From the NCBI GenBank assembly GCA_023212695.1, contig JALCCG010000084.1, forward strand, positions 1 through 64,000: 64,000 nt of DNA. Direction: 5' to 3'. The position numbers and the translations under genes were made by a program. The notes beneath the pieces are model-generated. The model had not been told where the DNA came from. It saw nothing but the letters and a program-made list of their open reading frames with translations, and searched no databases. The DNA comes from Sporisorium sorghi (Eukaryota > Basidiomycota > Ustilaginomycetes > Ustilaginales > Ustilaginaceae). Every line of letters begins with the position of its first letter. Position 1 is the first letter of the stretch. Shown here piece after piece: positions 39,002 through 50,000 of the stretch.

Positions 39002-41991
39002 GGCGGAAGCGACGAGATAGCAGCTGGTCTGACTACGGCGTCGTCACTGCGGTTGCGAGCGTGCACGTTTGCTTTGTTCCTTTGTTCCTGTTGTGGAGGT
39101 GTCGAATGGACCGCGAGTAGTGCTGGCGTGCCAAAGGGGTCGACGATGCTTATACGCTCGATTGCTTGAAATAAAGCGGCTCCTGTGGATCGTCAGCGGA
39201 ACAAGGTTGAGCGAGAGATGGTGTTGGTGGAGGAAAAAGGTTGAGAGCTTCGACGTCGGATCAGAGCGTCGATCTCGAACGCGCTCTCTTTTCTGCTGCA
39301 ACGCCCAAGCTGACTGACTGTGCATTTTGCCTGCGTTTCATTTTTTTGGATTCTCTCTTTTTCTCATATTGAACGTGGAGGCGGCTGGCGACATGTGACG
39401 TGCATGATCCTTCTCGCGACGACCGTGCCCTCTTCCGAAGCTACGGCGTCACTAAGCTAAGCCGGAGAGGAGCATGATGATAGACCTTTGCGTCGTGTCC
39501 TTTGTGTCTGTCTCTTAGCTGACTGACATCACACACACAGGGACGGTGGATGCAGCTGTCAAAGCTCCGAGCCCCTGGCTGACCACGTGAGAGCTTGTCG
39601 ACAATCCCCGGCCATGAGAATCCCCCACACCCCGCACACACGTCACGGGGAAGAGGGTCCTCGTCCTCACTCTCGCCGTCCCGGGCGTCATTCGACCGCG
39701 CTCATGGAAGACGTGTGTCGTAATCATATCATTCTCTAGCATACTTGCCACCATACGCACGGCTCTCGATGACCGCACGATCGGCACGAGACTGACTGAC
39801 TCAGTTACTCCGCGCCCTCCTATTTCCGACCTTCGTTCTTCCGTTGCTTCTCTGCCCAATCTTGGCACAAGTCACCGTGATACACAACGTCCTGTGTGCA
39901 GCACGACAGGGATACGTGACATGACGACCGTGCCCGCACCGAGCCCTCCTTGTAGACTCGAGAGCTCCTCCGTCACACATCGGACAAAACTCTGGGAGTC
40001 CTACAAGTACATGTTAGATAGAGTAGCTTGCCCGGCTTAGCCATGAGTTACAGGGAAGTTTTCGCATTGTCTGTGCGGTGTAAATCGCTTCCTGGACTCT
40101 GAAAACACTCCCAAGGAGTTGACATTTGACTGGCCATTTCGGCGACCGCACCAGCATAAGCATCTAAGTTATTCCACTCGAATGGTGTGCGGCGAAGTTG
40201 CATTCATCCGTTTCTAAATCCCATTTATATTGGCTCCTGGGGTGGCTCCGGGGACGACTTTTTGCTTTTTTCACGATATGATTCCATGCCCAGGCTCTCT
40301 ACTCAGCCACCAGAATCCCCTCTCTTTCAATTCAGTAACTTCACAGGCAATGCAGATTCAAATCATTGTCGACATTTCGACTTGACGTCGTTTGTAAAAG
40401 TTGACCAAAATCGATTTTTGAGCCAACTAGTTAACTAGCAGAGACCGCAATTCATATTTTGCTTGCTCAATTTTCGTTCACGAAAACGTGAAATTGCTTC
40501 AATTTGTAGCAATAATAAGCGAATCTGAAGTCCATGAGAAGATAAAGCAGCCCACGAAGAAGACGTTTTAGATCAACTTTCCTGCAAAATCCGAGATCAA
40601 GTGTCTGACTCGGTGATTTTCTCAGAAAAGAATGCCGCCAGAAGACGCATTCTCCATCGAATTCAGGAAAAATAATGATGATTTCGTGACAGTATTCCGG
40701 AGCAACATCTTGCATTTGAGCTTGAGAGCAATGGCGCAAGTCCACAAAATCCAGATGATCAATGAACTCCATCATTCTGGGGCCATGAATTTACGAAAGT
40801 CACAGGGAGCCAAGAACGGGAGGATGCCAGAATAGCATTTCTGAATTTCATTTGCGAGCCTAGCAAGAAGTGACCAATAAAGTGATCAGCTTGAGCTGAA
40901 TTTGAACACGAAAATATCATGGAAAGTGAGTGAAAACTCGATGTAGCATCGCCAAGAAGGGTTGTCCAAATCAACAGTTAACTTAGCTTATTAGTTTCGC
41001 TGGATTAGCGTGCGCGAATGTGGCCAGAGGCAAGTCTTGTGGGAAGATGTTTATGAATCTGACTATGAGAGGTCTTGTAGTTAGATTGGACAAGGAGTTC
41101 TTCCCATGTTTGGGTGCTCTCATGATTATTTATATACATGAGCATGCATAACTTTGAGTGACTAGAGTCCTTCCTGCTTGATGCTTCTTCGCCCCTTCAG
41201 GTTGAGTCATGCCTTCTTTATTCTTGATTGTTGGGAGAGTTGCTGGAATCTAAGCTTCTGATTGGGCAGGATCATCTGCCTGCCTACTGAGTTGTTCCAG
41301 CAATCAAACCCAACATTCTGGCTTTGTTCTGGAATGTCCGTGAATGTTAGATTGTTGGTACTGGATCTTACAGCTTTAATTGGGATGATGTAACCCCTAA
41401 TCACCGATATTCTAACATAGCTGGTGCGACAAACAAATCCATCTTGCTCGGGTTCCGTTGTTTAGCCTGACCGTCTAAGATGGAACAGTCGCCGCGATAC
41501 GAGCAGGATTCATATCCTGAAAAAAGGAAAAAGTCGTCCCCGGAGCCACCCTTGAGGAGGAGACTAGATCGGTGGTTGCTTGGGTGGCTCCTAGGACGGC
41601 TTTTTCCTTTTTTCAGGATATGATTGTCACTTCTCTCTAGATACACAGTTGCATGGACTGTGTCCATCATCTTGTCGATCACACCATGATCATATGAACA
41701 TCACATGACTCGACTTACGACGGCAGCTCGAAAGGACGGGGCGATTCCGCATAAGTTATCGCTCGGCGGGATCTGGACGAGGCTCGAGAACAGCCGCCGG
41801 CAGCGTGTGCTTGAAAGGCTTCTCCGCATTATCCGCATTCTCATGGCGTCGATCCGGACATGGTCACCAACCACTTTGCTACACTCACACCGTATCGGCG
41901 AGCACACGACACTCGAACAAATGTGATCTGCTGCTCAGCTTACAAACAATGACGGTGACCGGTCTTGGTTTGATTCTGAGAATGCAAATGA
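39002..41991. repeat. Gene-free region with AT-rich repeat island
   Basis: 3 kb between the PTC1 start and the 3' end of the DUF5102-like gene. 39002-39950 is GC-normal and should contain the PTC1 promoter. From ~40000 to ~41700 the sequence is AT-rich, has no reading frame above ~100 codons and contains three copies of a ~45-bp repeat (separate entries). It resembles the island at 22.8-26.3 kb and is probably degenerate transposon sequence. Confidence 0.6.
40240..41551. mobile_element. Possible 1.3-kb non-autonomous element with ~45-bp inverted ends
   Basis: A copy of GGGTGGCTCC(G)GGGACGACTT-TTT...CA(C/G)GATATGATTC at 40240-40284 is repeated in inverted orientation at 41508-41551, so the two face each other around 1.2 kb of AT-rich, non-coding sequence. 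A third copy at 41582-41626 is in the same orientation as the first. Together with 41508-41551 it makes a near-perfect hairpin with a 30-bp loop. No target duplication was identified. Confidence 0.55.
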
Positions 41992-43842
41992 TCATCGTCC
42001 AAGGCTGGATCCAGCGCCGCCTCTTAGCGAAGGACTCATGGACCTCGTCCCCGCCATGGCCGCCGATGCTGCGGGTAAGCTGCTCACTCTGGCCTTGCCC
42101 GAACTCGACGCGCTGAATCCCATGGTCGTCGACCTGCGACTGTCTCCTCTGCCTCCAGCCACCGAGTTGCTCCCTGCCGCTGATGCACCGGCACCGCCAG
42201 CACCGCCGCTAAATCGGCTGGCCGCGCCCGTGACCAACTCCTTGATCATGGAATTGTACATCTCCGAGTCGGCCTGGTAGCTCTCCCTGAGCGTCAGATG
42301 ATGCGTCAAGAGACTCGACGTCGAAGTCGTCATTGTGTTGAGCTCTCGCAACATGGATTTGAGCGCAGGTAGCGAGAGCAGCGTCAACTGATCCTCGCTC
42401 TTGCTCACCAGTTCCTGAGCCCTGCGGAGATCCACCTGGGGTGCAGGCCCGAGTCCGAGCTCTTGCATGCGTCGCTCGGCGAGACGTTCGCGGTTGGTGC
42501 TCGAGCCCAAGGCTGGACTCGAATTGCCGTTGCGCGGTGTGTTGGACGCCGATGCCGATCGTTGCGCTGCTGTGCCTGCTGCTGACGAGGATGAAGTTGG
42601 TGTCGACGACGCAGAGCCCGTCACTTTGAGACTCGAGCTCCTCTGCGGAGGACCGCCGTTGGCGCCTACAGCGCGATTCGCCGACGAGTCGTACTTGAGC
42701 TGCAATGGTGGCAACTGACGCGAGCCACCCGAGCCCGATGCAAACGACGAGTGGATCTCGTCGAGGTTGACGGGTACGCCCATCGAAATGAGGTAGTCGC
42801 GGCGGGTCTTGCTTCGCACCCAATCGATCGGACGCACGGAGGGGAACGACGACAGATCGGTCCAGAGCTGACGCGACTCTGGGCTCACCAGCACCTGCGA
42901 TGGCCCTTCCACCTGACGGAGCCCCACCATAGTCAGATCCTGCTCTGCTGCCGTCGAGAGCGGGAGCAACGCATTGACGGCATCTGCAAGATCGACCCGA
43001 CTGGACTTGGCCGTGACGTCCAAAGGTGCCCAAATTCGCGTCGTCGTTGGCACAGCTGCCGGCTGAGGAGCGAGGCTAGATGCTGCCGCCTGTGGTGGGT
43101 TCTCTGACCGCTGGTCAAAGCCATCGTCGCCAAAGCCATCGTCGCCAAAATCGGCATCGTTCTGCGCATCGCCCGTCTCAAAGTCGTCAAAATCGCCAAA
43201 GTCGTCATGCGCAGCTGCACCCTCGCCCGCGGGTGCTGGTTCGCCAAAGTCGTCGAACCCATCGTCGTCATCAACGGGTATCGCTGCAATCGTCGCCTTG
43301 TCCTTGAGCTCTTGAGGTGAGATGCCATCTTGCACGGACTCGGCTTGCTCTTGCCGCGAGTCTTCGAATGTATCCATGCCTTCGTCCGATTCTTGTTCTT
43401 GCGCGATTGATGTAGGCGTGGTCTTCTCATCATCTGCGACAGCTGCAGTGACCGAGGCCCCTTCCGTGGTGCTTGTGGTAGGCGTTTCTTGCGGAGCCAG
43501 GGCTGAACCATTCGACTCTTGACCCTCTTGCGCCTCTGTAGACGTCAGAACGAGTGCATGCTCGATACCTCTCGTCTCCGAGACCGGCGAGTCAGCAGCT
43601 GCTCCTCGAGACGACGGCGGCGGTTTGCGCGACTTTTCCGGACTGTTCGCTCTAGATGCCGAGGCAGACGCAACGCCCCATCCTGGATCCTCGTCTTCAT
43701 ACTCGAGAGATGGTCTCACTTCTTCCTGGATTGCTTCAGTACCCGATGCTTTCGTCGACGGCTTGGCTGTCGCAGTGCAAGTGGAAGAAGATGTGGAAGC
43801 AGGCGCGGGATCGTCCCACACTGCAAAAGGGTCCGAGTCCAT
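41992..43842 (-). CDS. DUF5102/Laa2-like putative clathrin-adaptor accessory protein
   Basis: Single exon, 616 aa. The N-terminus (MDSDPFAVWDDP) and a central acidic stretch with repeated Asp-Phe motifs (GFDDFGEP, HDDFGDFDDFETGD, ADFGDDGFGDDGFD) are typical of proteins that bind the ear domains of AP-1/GGA adaptors. An ordered region follows: RIWAPLDV, LTMVGLRQVEGPSQVLVSPESRQLW and PIDWVRSKTRRDYLISMGVPVNLDEI. That last segment resembles the conserved core of fungal DUF5102 proteins such as yeast Laa2, which recruits Laa1-AP-1 to membranes. The C-terminal third has a helical segment (LLSLPALKSMLRELNTM) and a Ser/Gly/Ala tail. Family membership is from memory and moderately sure; the reading frame is firm. 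Confidence 0.75.
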   Translation of the reverse strand: MDSDPFAVWDDPAPASTSSSTCTATAKPSTKASGTEAIQEEVRPSLEYEDEDPGWGVASASASRANSPEKSRKPPPSSRGAAADSPVSETRGIEHALVLTSTEAQEGQESNGSALAPQETPTTSTTEGASVTAAVADDEKTTPTSIAQEQESDEGMDTFEDSRQEQAESVQDGISPQELKDKATIAAIPVDDDDGFDDFGEPAPAGEGAAAHDDFGDFDDFETGDAQNDADFGDDGFGDDGFDQRSENPPQAAASSLAPQPAAVPTTTRIWAPLDVTAKSSRVDLADAVNALLPLSTAAEQDLTMVGLRQVEGPSQVLVSPESRQLWTDLSSFPSVRPIDWVRSKTRRDYLISMGVPVNLDEIHSSFASGSGGSRQLPPLQLKYDSSANRAVGANGGPPQRSSSLKVTGSASSTPTSSSSAAGTAAQRSASASNTPRNGNSSPALGSSTNRERLAERRMQELGLGPAPQVDLRRAQELVSKSEDQLTLLSLPALKSMLRELNTMTTSTSSLLTHHLTLRESYQADSEMYNSMIKELVTGAASRFSGGAGGAGASAAGSNSVAGGRGDSRRSTTMGFSASSSGKARVSSLPAASAAMAGTRSMSPSLRGGAGSSLGR

Positions 43843-44129
43843 GCTGAATCTGCGCGAGTCGGCCAGTCCTCGCTATTCCAACTGTATCAGAACCTCCTTG
43901 TTGAAGCTGGTGTGCGCGTTGAAGACGATGTGACGCTGATAATCGAGAGATGGTGATGGCGGAAGAGCAAGAAAGGAAGACAAAGAAAGAGCGAGACAGA
44001 CACACGTCCAAAATTGCGTTGGCCCAACCGCGTCCCGAGGAAAAGAAGATGCGGCCCGATTCAACGATTTCAATTTCAATCTCGATTTCTTAACCGCCGT
44101 TTCAAAGGAGCAGAAGAGCGCAAATTGAC
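43843..44129. promoter_or_regulatory. Divergent promoter, DUF5102-like gene and RER2-like gene
   Basis: 287 bp between two divergent start codons must hold both promoters; no distinct motif stands out. Confidence 0.5.
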
Positions 44130-45245
44130 ATGACGCTGGAAGAAATGGACAAAGCAACACATCATTCACATCTTCCATCTGCGCTGCTCTCCAAAATTCA
44201 CAAGATGCCGTCCGCAGACCCATCTATACCTCCTACTTCCCCTGCCGAAAAGCCTGTGGTGACACCAACCACCGCCAACTCACACCAAGACCCACAAACG
44301 CAATCACCAGCCTCTTCTAGAATGCCGACCAAAACTCAACTCCTCAAACAAGCCGCCCTCTCGCCGCTCTCGCTCCTCTCGCTCCTCCCTATCCCATCGC
44401 CGCAACAGCTGCTCTTGCACACGCTCTCGCTCGGCCCCATTCCGCGCCACATCGCTTTTGTCATGGACGGCAACCGCCGCTGGGCACGCACATCCCATCA
44501 CACCATCCAGCAGGGCCACTTGACCGGCTTTGCCACGCTCAAATCCGTGCTCGAAGTGTGTCTCAACCTGCAAGGACTCGATACGGTGACCGTCTACGCA
44601 TTCGCGATTGACAATTTTCGACGCAGCGAGAGCGAGGTGAATGCACTCATGGAGATCGCCAAGACGCGCTTGATCGAGCTGGCCGGGCACGGCGAGCTGA
44701 TCGCGCGCTATTCGGTACGTGTGCGCATTGCGGGCAGGAAGGATTTGCTGCCGGAGGATGTAAGGGAGGCGGTGGAGAGGGTCGAGACTATGACCAGGGA
44801 CAATACAAAGGCGACGCTCAACATCTGCATGCCGTATGCGAGCAGAGACGAGATCACCGGTGCCGCCAGGACCTGTCTCGATCGCAAGCTCAGAGACGTC
44901 GAAAAGGCAGCAATAGCAGCTGCCAAAGCGCAACAAAAGTCCTCCTTTCAAGATACGCCACCATCGCTAGATCACGTCCTCAACGACGTCAATCTCAACA
45001 TCACACCACAAGACCTCTCCGACCACATGCAACTCGCTCACTCTCCACCACTCGACATCCTCGTTCGCACCTCGGGCGTCTCGCGCCTGAGCGATTTCAT
45101 GCTCTGGCAAAGCACAGAGTCCACCCACATGCACTTTGTCGACAAGTTCTGGCCCCAGTTTGGGCTTTTTGACATGGTGCCCATCATCTTGGACTGGCAG
45201 AGGCATCAGTGGAGCGTCGCGCTGCGTAGGTCTTGTGGTTGGTAG
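44130..45245 (+). CDS. cis-Prenyltransferase, dehydrodolichyl diphosphate synthase subunit (RER2-like)
   Basis: Single exon, up to 371 aa. The first ~65 residues are Pro/Ser/Thr-rich and may include a later start (Met66, MPTKTQLL). The catalytic domain starts IPRHIAFVMDGNRRWAR, with Asp113 of the FVMDGNRRWA motif that binds the pyrophosphate. It continues with GLDTVTVYAFAIDNFRRSESEV and LDILVRTSGVSRLSDFMLWQS, and ends MHFVDKFWPQFGLFDMVPIILDWQR. These are the five conserved regions of cis-prenyltransferases. The eukaryotic members extend farnesyl diphosphate to the polyprenyl diphosphate used for dolichol, needed for N-glycosylation and GPI anchors at the ER. Because the DGNRRWA motif is intact it is the catalytic (Rer2/Srt1/DHDDS) rather than the Nus1 subunit. 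Confidence 0.93.
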   Translation: MTLEEMDKATHHSHLPSALLSKIHKMPSADPSIPPTSPAEKPVVTPTTANSHQDPQTQSPASSRMPTKTQLLKQAALSPLSLLSLLPIPSPQQLLLHTLSLGPIPRHIAFVMDGNRRWARTSHHTIQQGHLTGFATLKSVLEVCLNLQGLDTVTVYAFAIDNFRRSESEVNALMEIAKTRLIELAGHGELIARYSVRVRIAGRKDLLPEDVREAVERVETMTRDNTKATLNICMPYASRDEITGAARTCLDRKLRDVEKAAIAAAKAQQKSSFQDTPPSLDHVLNDVNLNITPQDLSDHMQLAHSPPLDILVRTSGVSRLSDFMLWQSTESTHMHFVDKFWPQFGLFDMVPIILDWQRHQWSVALRRSCGW

Positions 45246-45509
45246 AGAAAGAACAAGAAGCGGGCCACGAGATATGGCCTTTCTTTTGCTTTTTTTGGTT
45301 CGAAGAAGCGTTCTGTTGCATGTACATCGATTGCATCCCAGTATACCCCCGTGTTTGAACACTTATACCCTCGCCTTGCCGCACCCCGTCGCTGTACCAC
45401 CTGCATCACCGTCGCTCCTGCAATTCTATGAAACGCCGTGCACCAGAAACTTGCTTCTCCGTTCCACACCTTTGCACGAGCTTGTGCCCGTGCGCACATG
45501 TTGCTCGCC

Positions 45510-46421
45510 TCAATCGACAAACGCCAAGCTATTGCTCAACCACCTCGGATTCGGATACACCCTCGCGAGCACCTTGCCCCTCACCATGCCCAGTGGCACA
45601 GGGCCGTAATGCCGGCTGTCTGTCGAGTTGGCCATATTCTCCCCCGCCAACCACGCATGCCCGAGGGGCACGGTGATGTACTGGACGTCGCCTTTAGCGC
45701 GGACGTAGGTGTTTTGCTGGAGATCTGCGGAGGCTGCAGCGTTGTGGTCGGTGGAGTGCGGGTCGGTGTCCATGCTTTTGAGCAGGTCGACGTCGTTTTT
45801 GCTAGAAGTGGGGTGGCCGACAGAGGCGAGGAGGTCGTCGAACTTGACGAGCTTGCTGTCCAGCGCATCCTTGTCGTCGCTGCTGTTCGGAGGAGAAGGC
45901 TTACGGCCGCGCCACGCATGGATGGGCAACGGCCGCATGCGCGGGTCCAGCGCGACCGTATCGCCAGGTAGCCCAATCACGCGCTTGGACACAGTGCGGC
46001 TCGGATCAAAGGGCGACAGCGCCACCACCAGATCGCCCACCTTCAGACCCGTTCCCTGCGCCTGGTCGGCCTTGCTGAACATCGACCCGCCGATTCCCCC
46101 CTTCCTACTGTGATACGGATGTACTTCGTCATCTCCTTCCTGCTGGGGCGAAAGACCGTTTCGTATTGACGCGAGAAAGCGAGCGAATGGCAAGCGGAGC
46201 TGCAGCAGAAAGTCGCCTTTGATCGCCAGCGTCGGCAGCATCGATGCGCCTGTCGAGTTGCGGATTTCGAACACGTGCTCGTGGATCAGGTGGATCGCAC
46301 ACGCCACCTGCAGCGTCACAGCAGACGTGTATGCAGCTTTTGAGATCCATGGTCGACGAAAGAGGCTCCAGCCTTGTCGACGAGCTGACGTTCCAAACTG
46401 CGACATCTTGCGCTTGTTCAA
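45510..46421 (-). CDS. IMP1: Mitochondrial inner membrane peptidase subunit 1 (S26 signal peptidase)
   Basis: 303 aa, or 298 from Met6. A hydrophobic segment around residues 30-50 (AAYTSAVTLQVACAIHLIHEHVF) anchors it in the inner membrane. The catalytic serine is Ser60 in TGASMLPTL and the general-base lysine is Lys146 in SKRVIGLPGD. The C-terminal box GHAWLAGENMANSTDSRHYGPVPLGMVRGKV matches the SxSxxxGPV motif of Imp1/type I signal peptidases. Imp1 removes inner-membrane sorting sequences from intermembrane-space proteins. It is longer than yeast Imp1 (190 aa) because of two insertions: ~45 residues after the serine and ~75 after the lysine, the latter Ser/Asp-rich. Confidence 0.92.
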   Translation of the reverse strand: MNKRKMSQFGTSARRQGWSLFRRPWISKAAYTSAVTLQVACAIHLIHEHVFEIRNSTGASMLPTLAIKGDFLLQLRLPFARFLASIRNGLSPQQEGDDEVHPYHSRKGGIGGSMFSKADQAQGTGLKVGDLVVALSPFDPSRTVSKRVIGLPGDTVALDPRMRPLPIHAWRGRKPSPPNSSDDKDALDSKLVKFDDLLASVGHPTSSKNDVDLLKSMDTDPHSTDHNAAASADLQQNTYVRAKGDVQYITVPLGHAWLAGENMANSTDSRHYGPVPLGMVRGKVLARVYPNPRWLSNSLAFVD

Positions 46422-47091
46422 AGCCTCCTTGAATCGTCAGTCGAGCTCGCTCCGATTGCTGCTATGGAAACGTCTCGAGATGTTGCACAAGGCTGTTGAA
46501 TGCTACAGGTATTGCGTGGCCGACATCCAAAGTGCTGCACGGAGCCGTCAGAAGCTAGCAGTTGTCGAGAGGGTTTGTTGAACAGGGATGTCGGAAGCCA
46601 GTGGCAGTCCGAATTGTATATTTTGCAGCACCGTCAGAAGCCAGATGCTGGCTGTTGAATTGCTGTGTCGCCAAGACGCAGGTAGTAGAAGGAGCGAGCC
46701 GTTGCCAAGATGGACTCAAGATGGAGACCGATCGAATGTCGAGAGAAGCAGAGGTGAAGAAGCAGGCCGTCGATCTTCTTCGCATCGACGCAAATGTGGA
46801 GAAAGCTTCTTCACAAAAAAAGTCGCCGAATTCCGATGACTGACTCTCCCTCTCTGTCTCTCTCACTCCTGCTGACATTATCCCAGACCTCGTTTCTGAT
46901 CAACTTCAACAACATCAATCACACTCACATATCTCGAAGAGACAGCAAAGCAAGAGATGCGATTAGCCCGAAATAGGCGGGTGGACAGAGATGAGGGAAA
47001 TGATTGGGCAAAAGTACAAATGTGCAAGAAGAAATGGCGAAAGCAATGCTAAAAAGTAGAAGGTTGGTGGTGGTGATTGTGGTGATCAGAC
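46422..47091. other. Intergenic region between IMP1 and the RhoGEF gene
   Basis: 670 bp containing the IMP1 promoter and the RhoGEF 3' region. Small open frames exist, but none has family features. No repeats of note. Confidence 0.45.
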
Positions 47092-50000
47092 TCAAGCTCC
47101 ATTCTTCGAGGGAAGCGGCGAGATTCGATTGTTTTGCAGGAATCGAAGCGGGTTGAAGCCCCTCGACACCCGTCGCACTCCACCGCCCTGATCACCTGCA
47201 CCCCGGTGCTGTTCGGAGATGGTGGCCAGCTGCGTATCCGACGCCCTTCTGTACGCCTCTGAATGCACAGGAGTCTGACGCGTCACAGGAGTGCTGTGGG
47301 CGCGAAGTGGCTTCAGATCTTTCCTTGCCACGCCAGAATCGGCGACCGAGGTGGACGAAGAGGCGGTAGTAGTAATGCTGGTCGACGATGGTCGCCTCTG
47401 CGAGCCCTGCACCGGCGCGACTGCTTCGGCATGGACGCGCTCGACTACGTTAGCGGCCGCAGAGGCGCGGAACCAGCTCTTCGAATAGTCGAGCATCGTC
47501 CTCGACCTGCGCAGCGTGTTGCTTCCCGTCTTGCGCGACGACTCGGAACCCTCTGGAATGCTCTCAGGCGTGTTCCTAGACGGCGCAGACTCGGTCAGTG
47601 GCGTCTGCAGTCCGCTCATAGCCAACTGCCTTTCCCGCTGCACCGAGCCTCCCATCGACTTGGCAGCATCCGCCTGTGATCGCTTTTGGCCGAGTGTAGC
47701 AAGCGACGTGGTGGTGAGCACCCGGCGAAGCGATCCGGTCACGGACGAAATCGAATTGGTGCGCGACCGACCGCTGAACCGGCCCTTCTGTGGCTGCGCA
47801 GAAAGCTCGTCCGCCGACGGACGTCGTGACGGATTGTCCATCACCATCCCGTGAGGCAGGTCGGTGTTGCTTGCCATCGGCGACGGAGAGGCCGACGATA
47901 GAGCCGAGTTCGCCCCAAACTCGGCGATGGGATCGCTCTCGCCAAAGCCAGCCTGTGCCGACTGCGTTCGAGTCCTCCTGCCAAACGCCATGGTGAGCGA
48001 ATCCTTCATCCCGTAAAAGCTGTTGCGCGATCGTGGAGGCAGCGACGAGACCGAAGCACGCAGGTTGACGCTTGAGTTGGTTGCCGACTCGCTGCCCGAG
48101 ATGGGCGAAGAGGTGAGCGAGTGAAAAGAGGGTCCAGGTCCGGACGAGTTGGTTCGCGCACCAGCGATGCCAAAGCTTCCAAATTCGTGCACGGGGAGTT
48201 CGCGACTAGCCGTGGTAGGCGAAGTCGGCGTCGAGGCAGATCCGGGACCCCAGACAGGGCTGCCGAGCTCCGTGTTGACACTGAGGCCCGTAGGCGCAAA
48301 GATGCTGGCGGGTCGCACCTTGTTGGCCTTCTTGAGCAAGGACGACTTCCACCCCTCTCGATCCGTCAGCGAGTCAAGCTGAACTCTCGTCGACGAACGC
48401 GAACGCGAGCTGGGCTGCACAAATGTGGCGGTGAAAACCAGATTGTTAGGATCCTCCTCGGCATCGGCGTTCTCGAGCAGACCGGCGCAGCTCTTTCGGC
48501 GCTGGATCTTGACCGTCGATGTCTCTTTGGCAGAGAGGCGGCTGAGACCGAGAGACGAGCCCACAGCAGATCCAAGACCCGATCCAGAGGCGGCGTGCAG
48601 CGTCGAGAGCGCACCTCCGTCTCGAGCAATACGAGCAGAGATGACCGAGTCCGACAGAATCATCCCACGATCGACGATGGCGCGCGAGTTGGACGAGGCA
48701 TGACGCAGCAAGATCTCGGTGGGCATCCAAGGCCCGGACGACGAGCGCTGGCCCTTCTGGTTGGAGCTGGTCGCTTGCGCCGCTCCTGCGGCGTGCATGG
48801 CCAGGAACTCCATCAAAGGATCGGCGACACTGGATCTGGCTGCATCAAAGTAGCCTTGGAACTCGGACGGTCGACTGGCGTTCGGTGTTGGCGCCTCGGA
48901 AGCTTCCAGCGATTCGCCGTCCGCAGCGTCGCTAAAGGGAAGACTGCAGGGGAAGGCGGCCTCAGAGCCAGGCGGCGAGAAGGTGGCACGAGAGATGGCA
49001 AGCGAGAGCAAGTCGATCCAAAGCTGCCTTTCCTTGGCGTTGGACGCAGCAAGCTCAAAGTGGTGTTCCTTGACCGACAAGCGGAAAGAGTGCGGGATCA
49101 GATTCCGCTCTTCTTCGACGTTGGAAAGGCGCGCTGCCCACAGGGAAAACCAGTGGCGGCACTCGTACGTCGAATTCTTGCGCACCTTGACCATGAGCAG
49201 GAAGTTGTGGTAGATGAAGACGCCAAAGTACTTGAAGCGCAGAGGAGCCACGAGCGGGTTGAGCGTGCGGTGATGGTGCAGCACATCCAGTGTGCCTGAC
49301 AGCTGGCAATCTCCGAGCGATTTGAGAAAGTTGGATGTGACGCCTTGGTTCGGCTCGATGCGCGACGAGATGAGGTCGGCCCGCAGTTCTGACTCGCGAC
49401 GCTTTCCGGCCTCGTCGACCTGATCCGCGACCTCCCTCATGAGCGAGATGGCCAGCGCAAGCTCTTCGACGGAATCGCCCGTTGCGGAGCTGTGCTTCTG
49501 CAGCGTCTGCAGCACGAGCGGATACAGGCAGAGGCGTTGGATAGGCTTAATGAGGAAATCGCGAAAGAGCAGTTGAGAAGAGTTTTGGCGCATAACACTC
49601 GGACCCGAGCCGCCGGGTGTGGTCGAAGCACTGCCCTGATTCGATCCCGTGCCGGCAGCATGGAGCGTCGAGGTGGATCCGGACGAGAAGTTGGAAGAGC
49701 TTGTGGTCGTCATAGGCGTGAAGTACGATGCTGGACTGTGGGCCCATGTGTTGGGAGTGTTGGCACCGGAGGGAGGGCGCGAGCCTCCCTTTTGCGCAAA
49801 GCGTGTGACCTTGAGGACATCAGCACAGTGCTTCTCAAAGTGGTCCCAGTCGGCGCTTCGCTTCTCGGCTTCGCGGATAAGGGCGAGGGCTTCGCCGTGG
49901 CGCGAGCAAAAGGCCTTGTAGCTCTGCAGCGAGGGCATCATCTGGTTGAAGAGCTTGGCGACGCGGACCACAGCCTCATCTGCTTGAGGGCTCAAGGCCT

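Noticed and set aside
39515..39868. 117-codon minus-strand frame upstream of PTC1
   Set aside because: No family features and ordinary chance length for GC-rich DNA.
48121..49299. 392-codon plus-strand frame
   Set aside because: Antisense shadow of the RhoGEF gene.
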